Below are positions 8,122 to 13,965 of a stretch of 17,811 nt of DNA, one piece after another (positions within the stretch are counted from its first letter, which is position 1; each line of letters opens with the position of its first letter). Both the position numbers and the translations under genes were made by a program. The DNA comes from an uncultured Faecalibacterium sp. Lineage in GTDB: Bacteria; Bacillota; Clostridia; Oscillospirales; Ruminococcaceae. Location: contig CAKSWG010000036.1 of assembly GCA_934511465.1 (NCBI GenBank), forward strand, positions 1 through 17,811. The letters run 5' to 3'. The notes under the pieces were generated by a model. That model was not told the origin of the DNA, ran no database searches, and saw only the letters and a list, made by a program, of their open reading frames with translations.

Positions 8122-8150
8122 AGTATAGTGCTTTTTAGCCGGATTGTCAA
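8122..8150 (-). promoter_or_regulatory. Consensus sigma-A promoter of the small transcript
   Basis: On the minus strand TTGACA (8150-8145) and TATACT (8127-8122) are separated by 17 bases. The -35 hexamer is a perfect match, which is uncommon among the promoters of this window. It lies 13 bases after the end of the ferredoxin gene and points toward polA, but a terminator stands between it and polA. Confidence 0.75.
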
Positions 8151-8163
8151 GCAAAAGCCGCTT

Positions 8164-8352
8164 TTACTCCTCAATGCGGATGGCGCTTACCGGGCAGGCG
8201 TTGGCGGCATCCACGGCCTGCGGCACTTCCTCCGGCGGGATGGGCCCGGGCTCGGCCACGGCAAGAGTGCCCTCCATGCGGAACACGGCGGGGCACAGCC
8301 CGGCGCACTGGGTGCAGCCGATGCAAAGATCAGGGTCAACGTATGCGTTCAT
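8164..8352 (-). CDS. Small [4Fe-4S] ferredoxin
   Basis: A 62-residue soluble low-potential electron carrier. The cysteine pattern is C10-x2-C13-x2-C16-x3-C20-P with a distal CP at about 53 (NACPVSAI). This fits a single [4Fe-4S] cluster bound by C10, C13, C16 and the distal cysteine, as in Thermotoga or Bacillus-type one-cluster ferredoxins; a second full CxxCxxC motif is absent, so it is not a two-cluster clostridial ferredoxin. The segment between the motifs is acidic, as usual. The ATG at 8352 has AAGGAGGA about eight bases upstream on the minus strand. No redox partner gene is adjacent, so the partner cannot be told from context. I found no convincing promoter for it; a CATAAT-like hexamer lies in the divergent region shared with the ArsC-family gene. 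Confidence 0.9.
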   Translation of the reverse strand: MNAYVDPDLCIGCTQCAGLCPAVFRMEGTLAVAEPGPIPPEEVPQAVDAANACPVSAIRIEE

Positions 8353-8418
8353 AGAAAAAATCCTCCTTGTTGATGATGCCTTGCAGGCAGTATGGCCTGC
8401 TTTGCCGCGAATTATGCC

Positions 8419-8447
8419 TAGGCATCCGGCACAGGATGTGGTACAAT
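8419..8447 (+). promoter_or_regulatory. Extended -10 promoter of the ArsC-family gene
   Basis: TGG precedes TACAAT (8442-8447), with a weak -35 TAGGCA at 8419-8424 and a 17-base spacer. Predicted initiation is near 8454, just upstream of the CAGGAGGG ribosome binding site. The sequence GGATGTGGTA recurs in the promoter of the next gene. Confidence 0.6.
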
Positions 8448-8469
8448 AGATGTTCAGGAGGGAAATGCC

Positions 8470-8811
8470 ATGAACATCCAGATCTTCGGCACAAGCAAGT
8501 GCTTTGATACCAAAAAGGCCCAGCGCTATTTCAAAGAGCGCGGCATCAAATTCCAGATGATCGACCTCAAAGAAAAAGAAATGAGCCGCGGCGAGTTCGA
8601 GAACGTTTCCCGCGCTCTGGGCGGCTGGGAAAAGCTGGTGAACCCCAAGGCCAAGGATCAGCAGACCCTTGCACTGCTGGATGCACTGGTGGACTGGCAG
8701 AAAGAGGACAAGCTGTTTGAAAACCAGCAGCTGTTTTTAACGCCCATCGTGCGCAACGGCCGCAAGGCCACCGTGGGCTACCAGCCCGATGTGTGGAAAA
8801 GCTGGGAATAA
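8470..8811 (+). CDS. ArsC/Spx-family thioredoxin-fold protein
   Basis: A 113-residue member of the ArsC family (thioredoxin-like fold), the group that includes arsenate reductase, YffB-type proteins and the regulators Spx and MgsR. It has the single N-terminal cysteine C11 in FGTSKCFDTKKAQRYF, not the CxxC of Spx, and the cis-proline region LTPIVRNGRKATVGY followed by a C-terminal tryptophan-containing helix. No arsenic resistance genes (arsR, arsB) are nearby, so arsenate reduction is not supported by context; a redox or thiol role is a safer description. The start at 8470 follows CAGGAGGG by six bases and has its own promoter. It is divergent from the ferredoxin gene and is followed after 104 bases by the membrane protein gene, which has a separate promoter. 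Confidence 0.85.
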   Translation: MNIQIFGTSKCFDTKKAQRYFKERGIKFQMIDLKEKEMSRGEFENVSRALGGWEKLVNPKAKDQQTLALLDALVDWQKEDKLFENQQLFLTPIVRNGRKATVGYQPDVWKSWE

Positions 8812-8848
8812 CTGCCGCCGTTTTCACAAAAAAACCACGGGTGGAGTT

Positions 8849-8877
8849 TTGCACAATGCACACGGATGTGGTATACT
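8849..8877 (+). promoter_or_regulatory. Extended -10 promoter of the membrane protein gene
   Basis: TGG precedes TATACT (8872-8877); a partial -35 TTGCAC lies at 8849-8854 with a 17-base spacer. Predicted initiation is near 8884. The core GGATGTGGTA is the same as in the promoter at 8419-8447. Confidence 0.6.
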
Positions 8878-8915
8878 GAACTGTATCGCATTGAACCGTG
8901 GGAGATAAAACAACT

Positions 8916-9830
8916 ATGAAACATTCTATTACACCCGAAGAGCATGCCCGGATGCAGCGCCGCCGCGGCCGGCAGGCTTTGGGCTTGTTGGTGGCCGTAC
9001 TGGTCATTGTGGGCTTTGTCACCGTGCTGCGCGCCGGTGTGGGCCTGGTGGCAAACCTGTTTGACGATACGGCCCAAAAGCAGGAATACGAAGATAAGCT
9101 GGAGGGCCTTGTATTGTTCGACCCCATGCCCTTTGACGGCATTGAGAACATCGACGACCTGACCTTGCGCGAAGCAGCGGTGTGGGGCTGCATCTACAAC
9201 ATTCAGGAGACGCAGGGCGGTTTTGACAACTACAACACCGACCCGGATACCGAACAGCTGCTGCTGCCCTCGCTGGACGTGGATGCCTACCTTGCAAAGC
9301 TGCTGGGCCCCGGCTTCAAGCTGACCCACCGCAGCTTTGAGATGGAAGATATGACCATCGAGTTCGACGATGCCACCCAGTGCTACAAAATTCCCGTCAC
9401 CGGCACCGTGGGCTACTACCGTGCCGTCGTCACCAAGCTGTTCAAGCGCAGCGGTAAGCTGCATGTCACCGTGGGTTACATCCCCACCGCAAGCTCGGAC
9501 GACAGCATCATCAACGTATCCTCGGATACGCCCACCAAGTACATGGATTATCTGTTCGAGCGCCAGAGCGGCAGCTGGTACCTCACCGGCCTGACCGAGA
9601 GCGAGACCAAGGCCGAGAGCACCGACAGCACATCTGCCGCAAACCTGCCGGAACCTATGGCGGAAAGCGATGTGCAGGACGCCATCCTTGCCGCAGCCGG
9701 TTCGGATGCGGCTTCGGCTGAGGCCGACAGCACCGCCGCAGAGGAAGCCGTGGACACGCAGGCTGTTGAAGAAACTGCGGCCAGCGCCGAAGCGCAAGCC
9801 GACGACAGCGCAGCCAGCCCGGCAGCGTAA
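8916..9830 (+). CDS. Single-pass membrane protein of unknown function with acidic alanine-rich tail
   Basis: A 304-residue protein I do not recognise. Residues 1-20 are polar and end in a basic cluster (QRRRGRQ), residues 21-47 form one hydrophobic segment, and the remainder should lie outside the membrane by the positive-inside rule. Residues about 52-228 look like a folded mixed alpha/beta domain, rich in aromatic residues, ending in the strand-like SGSWYLTGLTES. Residues 231-304 are a low-complexity tail almost entirely of Ala, Ser, Glu, Asp and Thr, with no basic residue after K232, probably disordered. No lipobox, LPxTG anchor or catalytic motif is visible. Start: the ATG at 8916 follows GGGAG by about 12 bases; an in-frame GTG at 8898 overlaps that site and is less likely. 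It ends before a strong bidirectional terminator, so it is a single-gene unit. Function is open. Confidence 0.75.
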   Translation: MKHSITPEEHARMQRRRGRQALGLLVAVLVIVGFVTVLRAGVGLVANLFDDTAQKQEYEDKLEGLVLFDPMPFDGIENIDDLTLREAAVWGCIYNIQETQGGFDNYNTDPDTEQLLLPSLDVDAYLAKLLGPGFKLTHRSFEMEDMTIEFDDATQCYKIPVTGTVGYYRAVVTKLFKRSGKLHVTVGYIPTASSDDSIINVSSDTPTKYMDYLFERQSGSWYLTGLTESETKAESTDSTSAANLPEPMAESDVQDAILAAAGSDAASAEADSTAAEEAVDTQAVEETAASAEAQADDSAASPAA

Positions 9831-9846
9831 CCAGAACAAAAAATAG

Positions 9847-9880
9847 CGCCCGGGTGTGCCATTCACACCCGGGCGTTTTT
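9847..9880. terminator. Strong bidirectional terminator
   Basis: CGCCCGGGTGTG (9847-9858) pairs perfectly over 12 bp with CACACCCGGGCG (9864-9875) around a five-base loop, followed by TTTTT on the plus strand. On the minus strand the other side is also T-rich (CTATTTTTT). It separates the convergent membrane protein gene and glycosyltransferase gene. Confidence 0.95.
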
Positions 9881-9887
9881 ATATGCG

Positions 9888-10889
9888 TTATTTCAAATCA
9901 AACTTGACCACTACCAGCCGGTACCACAGGTACGGCACCATGTTCCAGATCATCCACAGCTCCATGAGGATGTAGTTGGGCAGGTCACGCAGCCGGAAAG
10001 GCCGCTTGCCAAGGCGGCCGCTTTTGAGCAGGGCAAAGGCTTCGTGCATGCCCTCGTCCCAAGCCTTGCCAAAGCCCTGCTTATGGAATTTGTAGCACTT
10101 GAGCAGGTAGCCCACAGACAGCGGGATAAAGTTCAAGATCAGCATCAGCAGCGGCTCGTTCTTGAGCGGCAGCAGGATGCTGTTGCGGCCGCTCTGTCGG
10201 CTTTTAAAGGCGTTGTACCGCACCGCACCGGTGCTGGCACCGCAGATGTGGTAGCACTTGGCCGCCGGGCAGAGCACGTTTTTGTAGCCCGCGTTGTTGG
10301 CACGCCAGCTCAGGTCCACATCCTCAAAGTAGGCAAAGAAGTTCTCGTCAAAATTGCCGATCTCGTCCAGAATGCGCTTGCGGTAGAGCGCCGCACCGCC
10401 GCAGGCCGAGAAGATGCGCTTTTGCCGGGTGTAGCGGCTGGCTTTGCGGCCATCGCCGGTCTTGCAGGCAAAGCCCATCCATGTGACGTAATCGCCTGCG
10501 TCGTCGGCAAGCTCCCGGTCAAAGTGGCGGATCATCAGGCTCTGCACCGCAAAGATTTTCGGGTCGGTCTCAGCGGTGCGGATGAGCTGGGCCAGCCAGT
10601 CCGGCTCGGCAAAGGCGTCGTTGTTGAACAGCACCACATACTCGCTGTCCGCCAGCGCGATGCCCTGATTCACCGCATGGGAAAAGCCGGTGTTGGTGCC
10701 GTTTTCGATGAGGGTAAAGTTTTCGCGGCTGCAATAGCTGCGGGCCTGCTCCAGACTCTCGTCGGTGGAGCCGTTGTCCACCACGATGAGCCGGAAGCTC
10801 TGCTCAGTCTGGGCGTAGACCGACTCGATGGAATCCTTGAGCCAGCCTTTGCCGTTGATGTTCGGGATAACGATGGTCGCTTTATACAT
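9888..10889 (-). CDS. Family 2 glycosyltransferase (rhamnosyltransferase-like), membrane associated
   Basis: A 333-residue inverting GT-A fold transferase that probably adds a sugar from a nucleotide-sugar to a cell-surface glycan or lipid-linked acceptor. Visible features are the N-terminal strand TIVIPNINGKGW, nucleotide-binding VVDNGSTDES (36-45), NTGFSHAVNQGIA, a DxD-equivalent NND (89-91), CGGAALYRKRILDEIGNFDENFF, and the acidic ED of FAYFEDVDLSWR (about 187-196) expected to hold the catalytic base. Two hydrophobic stretches near the C-terminus (about 246-264 and 305-325) suggest membrane association. Donor and acceptor cannot be told, and no polysaccharide cluster surrounds it. The start at 10889 has CTTAGGAG about eight bases upstream; the frame is open to 11120, but that part lies antisense-like over the neighbouring lipoprotein gene and intergenic signals and is rejected. 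Confidence 0.88.
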   Translation of the reverse strand: MYKATIVIPNINGKGWLKDSIESVYAQTEQSFRLIVVDNGSTDESLEQARSYCSRENFTLIENGTNTGFSHAVNQGIALADSEYVVLFNNDAFAEPDWLAQLIRTAETDPKIFAVQSLMIRHFDRELADDAGDYVTWMGFACKTGDGRKASRYTRQKRIFSACGGAALYRKRILDEIGNFDENFFAYFEDVDLSWRANNAGYKNVLCPAAKCYHICGASTGAVRYNAFKSRQSGRNSILLPLKNEPLLMLILNFIPLSVGYLLKCYKFHKQGFGKAWDEGMHEAFALLKSGRLGKRPFRLRDLPNYILMELWMIWNMVPYLWYRLVVVKFDLK

Positions 10890-10925
10890 AAAGGTACTCC
10901 TAAGTCTGTGCACAATTACAATGCC

Positions 10926-10934
10926 AGTATAGCA
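10926..10934 (-). promoter_or_regulatory. Extended -10 promoter of the glycosyltransferase gene
   Basis: On the minus strand TGC precedes TATACT (10931-10926). The -35 position reads TTTCTT, a poor match. It starts just after the T-rich end of the lipoprotein gene's terminator, giving a leader of about 30 bases. Confidence 0.6.
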
Positions 10935-10943
10935 TATCCCGGC

Positions 10944-10975
10944 GCAAAAAGAAACCGCATCCCAGTAGGATGCGG
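10944..10975 (-). terminator. Intrinsic terminator of the lipoprotein gene
   Basis: On the minus strand CCGCATCC (10975-10968) pairs with GGATGCGG (10962-10955) around a five-base loop, followed by TTTCTTTTT. It lies 18 bases after the lipoprotein stop codon. Confidence 0.85.
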
Positions 10976-10992
10976 CGTTTGCAGGGCAGGAA

Positions 10993-11550
10993 TTATGCGG
11001 CAAGGGCCTTTTCGATGTTGGCAAGGACGGTGTCGTGGTCCTCAGCGCACACAAGGACCACCTCGCCGGTGGGAACCACGGTGACGGTGGCCGCTTTGGC
11101 GATCTGGTACTGGTCCTCAAGGTAGTGCTCCATGGACTGCTGCTCGCTCTGGACGTAAGCCTCCAGTGCAGCCTTCACGGCGTCGGTCTTGCCCTCGGCG
11201 GGCTTTACGATGGCAACGGCGTAGCTGCGCACCATCATGGAGGAAACAGAGGCGGCAAAACTCTCGTAGCTGCCGTCCTCAAGGCCCAGCAGGGGGAACA
11301 CGATGTCTTTCAGCTCGTCGTTCAGCTGGTCGGCCTCGTACTCGGCGCTGTAGCCGTCGATGGCGGTGAACTTGCCGTCCGCGCCCTTGGTAAAGATCAT
11401 GTCGTATTCGTTCTCTTCGTCGGTGCGGGCGTCGTGGATGATCTGGGAGTAGTCCTTGGGGGTGGCAGAGTCGGCCTTGCTGCCGGCAGAGCAGCCCACA
11501 AGGGCAAGCAGACACAGACCGGCAAGCAGTGCGGCGATGATACGTTTCAT
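10993..11550 (-). CDS. Small lipoprotein, resembles DUF4358 family
   Basis: A 185-residue predicted lipoprotein. MKRIIAALLAGLCLLALVGC is a short basic n-region, a hydrophobic core and a lipobox LVGC with the acylated cysteine at C20, so the mature protein should be tethered to the outer face of the membrane. After a short linker (SAGSKADSATPKD), the domain runs through a strand of the form YDMIFTKG, FPLLGLEDGSYESFAASVS, RSYAVAIVKPAEGKTDAVKAALEAYVQSEQQSMEHYLEDQYQIAKAATV and VVLVCAEDHDTVLANIEKAL. This overall pattern matches my memory of DUF4358 lipoproteins of Clostridia, whose function is unknown; the match needs a profile search. The ATG at 11550 follows GAAAGGAAAA by about seven bases. It is in its own unit with a terminator at 10944-10975; two palindromes lie upstream. 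Confidence 0.75.
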   Translation of the reverse strand: MKRIIAALLAGLCLLALVGCSAGSKADSATPKDYSQIIHDARTDEENEYDMIFTKGADGKFTAIDGYSAEYEADQLNDELKDIVFPLLGLEDGSYESFAASVSSMMVRSYAVAIVKPAEGKTDAVKAALEAYVQSEQQSMEHYLEDQYQIAKAATVTVVPTGEVVLVCAEDHDTVLANIEKALAA

Positions 11551-11642
11551 AAATGCATTTTCCTTTCGTGTGTGAAAAACTTCGTGTGCAAAAAGCAGGT
11601 GCAGCGGCTTTGGAGCTAGTGTGTGCCGTTTTGCGCCTGCTA

Positions 11643-11682
11643 TCCGTAATACGGACCACATCCCGGCAGGATTGCACTGCAA
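11643..11682. promoter_or_regulatory. Two odd palindromes upstream of the lipoprotein gene, candidate operators
   Basis: TCCGTAATACGGA (11643-11655) and TTGCACTGCAA (11672-11682) are both perfect inverted repeats around a single central base, with centres 28 bp apart. They lie in the 154-bp gap between the lrp stop and the lipoprotein start. No T-run follows, so they are not terminators. They may bind a dimeric regulator; the adjacent Lrp-family gene is one possibility but is not proven. Confidence 0.35.
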
Positions 11683-11704
11683 ATAAAACGATTTTGTGAA
11701 CAGT

Positions 11705-12145
11705 TTACAGCATCAGCGCGTCCAGCTCGCCATGGTTCACGGGCGTGGAAAGAATGATCTGGGTGCTGGTGGTGCCAAGCTTCTGGAATTGCAGGATCAG
11801 ATGCTCCAGCTGAGGCATGCTGCCGCAACTCACCTTGACAAGGAAGGTGTAGGCGCCGGTAACGTGGTAGCATTGCAGCACCTCTTTGCTGTTTTGCAGC
11901 AGCTCCAGAAAGGCGTCCTGCTTGGACGGTGCCACCGAAAGGCTGATCAGGGCGTCCACATACACGCGGTCCGCAGGGCGGTTCAAAGTGACGGTGTAGC
12001 CGCTGATGATGCCGTCCGTTTCCAGCTTGTGGATGCGGCTGGAAACAGCAGGGCTGGTCAGCGACACCTGCTCGGCGATCTCCTTGACCGGCATCCGGGC
12101 ATTCTTGGCAAGCAGGGAGAGAATCTTGCGATCCAGATCGTCCAT
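11705..12145 (-). CDS. Lrp/AsnC-family transcriptional regulator
   Basis: A 146-residue feast/famine regulator. The N-terminal winged helix-turn-helix reads LDRKILSLLAKNARMPVKEIAEQVSLTSPAVSSRIHKLETDGIISGY in sections (4-50), with the recognition helix around SPAVSSRIHKLE. The C-terminal RAM/ligand-binding domain (about 58-140) has the alternating strand pattern YVDALISLSV, VLQCYHVTGAYTFLVKVSC and STQIILST typical of octameric Lrp proteins that sense amino acids. The ligand cannot be told. The ATG at 12145 follows AAAAGGAG by eight bases; the frame is open up to 12226 but without a ribosome binding site there. The gene has a long leader of about 110 bases from a strong promoter and lies divergent from a small RNA candidate, so self-regulation and control of that RNA are both plausible. 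Confidence 0.9.
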   Translation of the reverse strand: MDDLDRKILSLLAKNARMPVKEIAEQVSLTSPAVSSRIHKLETDGIISGYTVTLNRPADRVYVDALISLSVAPSKQDAFLELLQNSKEVLQCYHVTGAYTFLVKVSCGSMPQLEHLILQFQKLGTTSTQIILSTPVNHGELDALML

Positions 12146-12263
12146 GGGAATACTCCTTTTTGAAAATATGTTGGAATGTATAAAATTTTTTGAAAGTAAA
12201 GTTTTATTGTTGGTGCAAACATACAAAGATTGAAAAGCTTTGCTTTTGCTCCGGTTTGTGTTA

Positions 12264-12319
12264 ATTATATAAAGTTTTGCCGGAAAAGTAAAGACTTAAT
12301 TTAAAGCAAAACCGGAAAA
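12264..12319. promoter_or_regulatory. lrp promoter and inverted repeat (candidate autoregulatory site)
   Basis: On the minus strand TTTACT (12292-12287) and TATAAT (12269-12264) are spaced 17 bases, a strong AT-rich promoter for lrp with initiation near 12257. Overlapping its spacer is GTTTTGC (12274-12280), whose inverted copy GCAAAAC lies at 12306-12312; both are followed by CGGAAAA on the plus strand. The pair lies between the lrp promoter and the divergent promoter at 12326, the expected place for a shared operator. Promoter well supported; operator role is inference. Confidence 0.6.
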
Positions 12320-12325
12320 AATTGT

Positions 12326-12353
12326 TTGACAATAAAATAAAAAGGCGTATAAT
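12326..12353 (+). promoter_or_regulatory. Perfect consensus promoter of the plus-strand small RNA
   Basis: TTGACA (12326-12331) and TATAAT (12348-12353) both match the sigma-A consensus completely, with a 16-base AT-rich spacer. It is the best promoter in the window, yet no protein gene on the plus strand lies downstream before the next terminator. Confidence 0.85.
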
Positions 12354-12359
12354 ACATCA

Positions 12360-12473
12360 TGCAAGGCAGCGCAGCACACAATGCGCGGGCCAATTGAAAT
12401 TTGAGATTCACCACTTTATATACTTTCCCACCCCTCTATACACAAAAACCCGCTGCCAGGCGGGTTTTTGTGT
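12360..12473 (+). ncRNA. Candidate small regulatory RNA (about 110 nt)
   Basis: A complete transcription unit: perfect consensus promoter, about 80 bases of body, and a strong intrinsic terminator. The body begins with a hairpin GCGCA (12369-12373) / TGCGC (12382-12386), then an A/T-rich single-stranded part, then a C-rich unpaired stretch (TTTCCCACCCC, from 12424) directly before the terminator. Such C-rich unpaired motifs are typical of Gram-positive small RNAs that pair with ribosome binding sites. A 12-codon frame starts at 12359, practically at the predicted transcript start and without a ribosome binding site, so a peptide is unlikely. It is divergent from lrp. I do not recognise the family. 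Confidence 0.6.
12440..12473 (+). terminator. Intrinsic terminator of the plus-strand small RNA
   Basis: ACACAAAAACCCGC (12440-12453) pairs perfectly with GCGGGTTTTTGTGT (12460-12473) around a six-base loop; the GC core is directly followed by TTTTT. The A-run on the 5' arm would also allow termination on the minus strand. Confidence 0.9.
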
Positions 12474-12567
12474 TTGTTGGGGATTTTTCTTTTTGAAAAA
12501 ACAGTGGCAGACAATGTACTCGACCCATAGAGCAGCTGCTTTCGGCTGCGACCCCACCCGTGAAAAT

Positions 12568-12603
12568 GCAAGCCCGGAAAGTCCGCAGACTTTCCGGGCT
12601 TGC
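12568..12603 (-). terminator. 16-bp perfect hairpin behind hflX, probable terminator
   Basis: GCAAGCCCGGAAAGTC (12568-12583) and GACTTTCCGGGCTTGC (12588-12603) are exact inverted copies around a four-base loop. On the minus strand it lies about 70 bases after the hflX stop and is followed by ATTTTCAC, a short T-run; on the plus strand TCTATCTC follows. It is most likely the hflX terminator, though the weak T-run leaves a role as an RNA stabiliser or repeat fragment open. Confidence 0.55.
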
Positions 12604-12674
12604 TCTATCTCAAAATAGTATTCCGCTGATGATAGCTGGAGCACAGCGGAGGCGATTTAAATCGTGTACGCCGC

Positions 12675-13940
12675 TCAGACCAGATACCCCTCAAAGCAGT
12701 GCAGGTCCTCGGTTTTTACGATGCCTTCCAGATACAGCCCGTCCTCCCGGTATTCCTCCACCTGTACGCTGCCGCGCTCACGCATGGGGGCGGCAAGGCC
12801 CAGTTTATCGTAGGGCAGCAGCACCCGCAGGGTGTGCACCCGGTCGCTGAGCACCTCGTCCAGCTTTGCCAGCAGGGCATCCAGACCATAGCCGGTCTTG
12901 GCGCTGGTGAGCAGGATGTCCGGGTCAAAGCTCATGGCCCCCGGCTTATCGCACTTGTTGTAGACGGTCAGGCGGGGGATGTCCGCGCAGTCCAGACCGT
13001 CCAGCACTTCATCGGTGACGGCCAGCTGCTCTTCCCGCTGTTCGTCGCCCGCATCTGCCACCCGGATGATCACATCCGACCATGCAGCTTCTTCCAGCGT
13101 GGATTTGAAGGCCTCCACCAGATTGTGGGGCAGGCGGGACACAAAACCCACCGTATCCACCAGCAGCACGGCCATGCCGCTGGGCAGCACCAGCTTGCGG
13201 CTGGTGGGGTCCAGTGTGGCGAACAGCATGTCCGCTTCGGCTACGCTGGGACCGCACAGGGCGTTCATCAGGCTGGATTTGCCCACGTTGGTGTAGCCCA
13301 CAAGGCTGACCACCGGCATACCGGTCTTGGCGCGGGCCTTGCGACTCTCGCCCCGGCGCTTTTCCATCTCCGCCAGCTTTTCGGCCAGCGCATCGATACG
13401 GGCGTGCACATGGCGGCGGTCCAGCTCCAGCTTGGTCTCACCGGCACCGCGGCGGGCACCGCCGCCGCCGCCACCGCCGCCGCCCTGACGGCTGAGCGCT
13501 TCGCCCATGCCCTGCAAGCGGGGCAGGCGGTAGCGCAGCAGAGCAAGCTCGGTTTGCAGCTTGCCCTCGTTGGTGACGGCGCGGCTGCGGAAAATTTCCA
13601 GAATGAGCATGGTACGGTCGATCACTTCCAGCCCGCCCAGCGCATTGGAGATGTTGCGGATCTGGCTGCCGGTCAGCTCGCCGTCAAACACGGCACATTC
13701 GGCACCCAAGGTCTCGGCGGCAAGGGACGCTTCCTCCAGCTTGCCGCTGCCCAGCACGATGCCGGTCTCCGGCGTCTGGCGCTTTTGGGTCACCTGTGCC
13801 ACAGCTTCCATGTGGTTTGCTTCGCACAGGGCACTGAGCTCTGCAAGGCTGCGCTCGCAGTCCCACAGGCCCTGATCCAGCGCCAGCAGAATGACCTTTG
13901 TCGGGGGTGTTTCCACCAAAATATCGTAAAGTTCGCTCAA
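12675..13940 (-). CDS. hflX: Ribosome-associated GTPase HflX
   Basis: A 421-residue HflX GTPase, which binds the 50S subunit and splits stalled or hibernating ribosomes. The N-terminal nucleotide-binding domain has ETGIVLGSGKLEE and DRTMLILEIFRSRAVTNEGKLQTELALLRYRLPRL, followed by the glycine-rich loop (nine consecutive glycines, 153-161, then ARRGAGETKLELDRR) and a coiled-coil helix. The G domain has G1 GYTNVGKSS (215-223), G3 DTVGF (262-266), G4 NKCD (328-331) and G5 TSAK (345-348). A C-terminal domain of about 50 residues completes the protein. The start is a TTG at 13940, chosen because AAAGGA lies seven bases upstream and no ATG occurs before residue 44. Upstream on the same strand are a repeat copy and the acetyltransferase gene; hflX may be expressed from that promoter through the repeat, as I see no other promoter. 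Confidence 0.93.
   Translation of the reverse strand: MSELYDILVETPPTKVILLALDQGLWDCERSLAELSALCEANHMEAVAQVTQKRQTPETGIVLGSGKLEEASLAAETLGAECAVFDGELTGSQIRNISNALGGLEVIDRTMLILEIFRSRAVTNEGKLQTELALLRYRLPRLQGMGEALSRQGGGGGGGGGARRGAGETKLELDRRHVHARIDALAEKLAEMEKRRGESRKARAKTGMPVVSLVGYTNVGKSSLMNALCGPSVAEADMLFATLDPTSRKLVLPSGMAVLLVDTVGFVSRLPHNLVEAFKSTLEEAAWSDVIIRVADAGDEQREEQLAVTDEVLDGLDCADIPRLTVYNKCDKPGAMSFDPDILLTSAKTGYGLDALLAKLDEVLSDRVHTLRVLLPYDKLGLAAPMRERGSVQVEEYREDGLYLEGIVKTEDLHCFEGYLV
13458..13484 (-). repeat. GGC/GGT trinucleotide run inside hflX
   Basis: Nine consecutive glycine codons (GGC three times, GGT, GGC four times, GGT on the minus strand) encode the glycine loop. Such a run can gain or lose codons by replication slippage without shifting frame. 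The family has a glycine-rich loop here, but usually with interruptions. Confidence 0.8.
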
Positions 13941-13965
13941 AATAAGTCCTTTCTCTGATAAGGAA

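Noticed and set aside
8470..8811. Arsenate reductase proper (arsC of a resistance operon)
   Set aside because: Family fold and single cysteine fit, but no arsR, arsB or acr3 gene is near, and related proteins have other thiol roles, so only the family name is given.
10890..11120. N-terminal extension of the glycosyltransferase
   Set aside because: The extra 77 codons overlap the lipoprotein gene, its terminator and the extended -10 promoter. The family start strand and an AGGAG site place the start at 10889.
12359..12397. 12-codon peptide at the 5' end of the plus-strand small RNA
   Set aside because: The ATG lies at the predicted transcript start, without any ribosome binding site, so translation is unlikely although leaderless initiation cannot be excluded.
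12408..12644. 78-codon minus-strand open frame in the gap behind hflX
   Set aside because: It runs through both the small RNA terminator and the 16-bp hairpin, lacks a ribosome binding site and has no recognisable sequence.
12699..13958. 419-codon plus-strand open frame opposite hflX
   Set aside because: Antisense shadow of a GTPase with all G motifs; no recognisable domain and no ribosome binding site.
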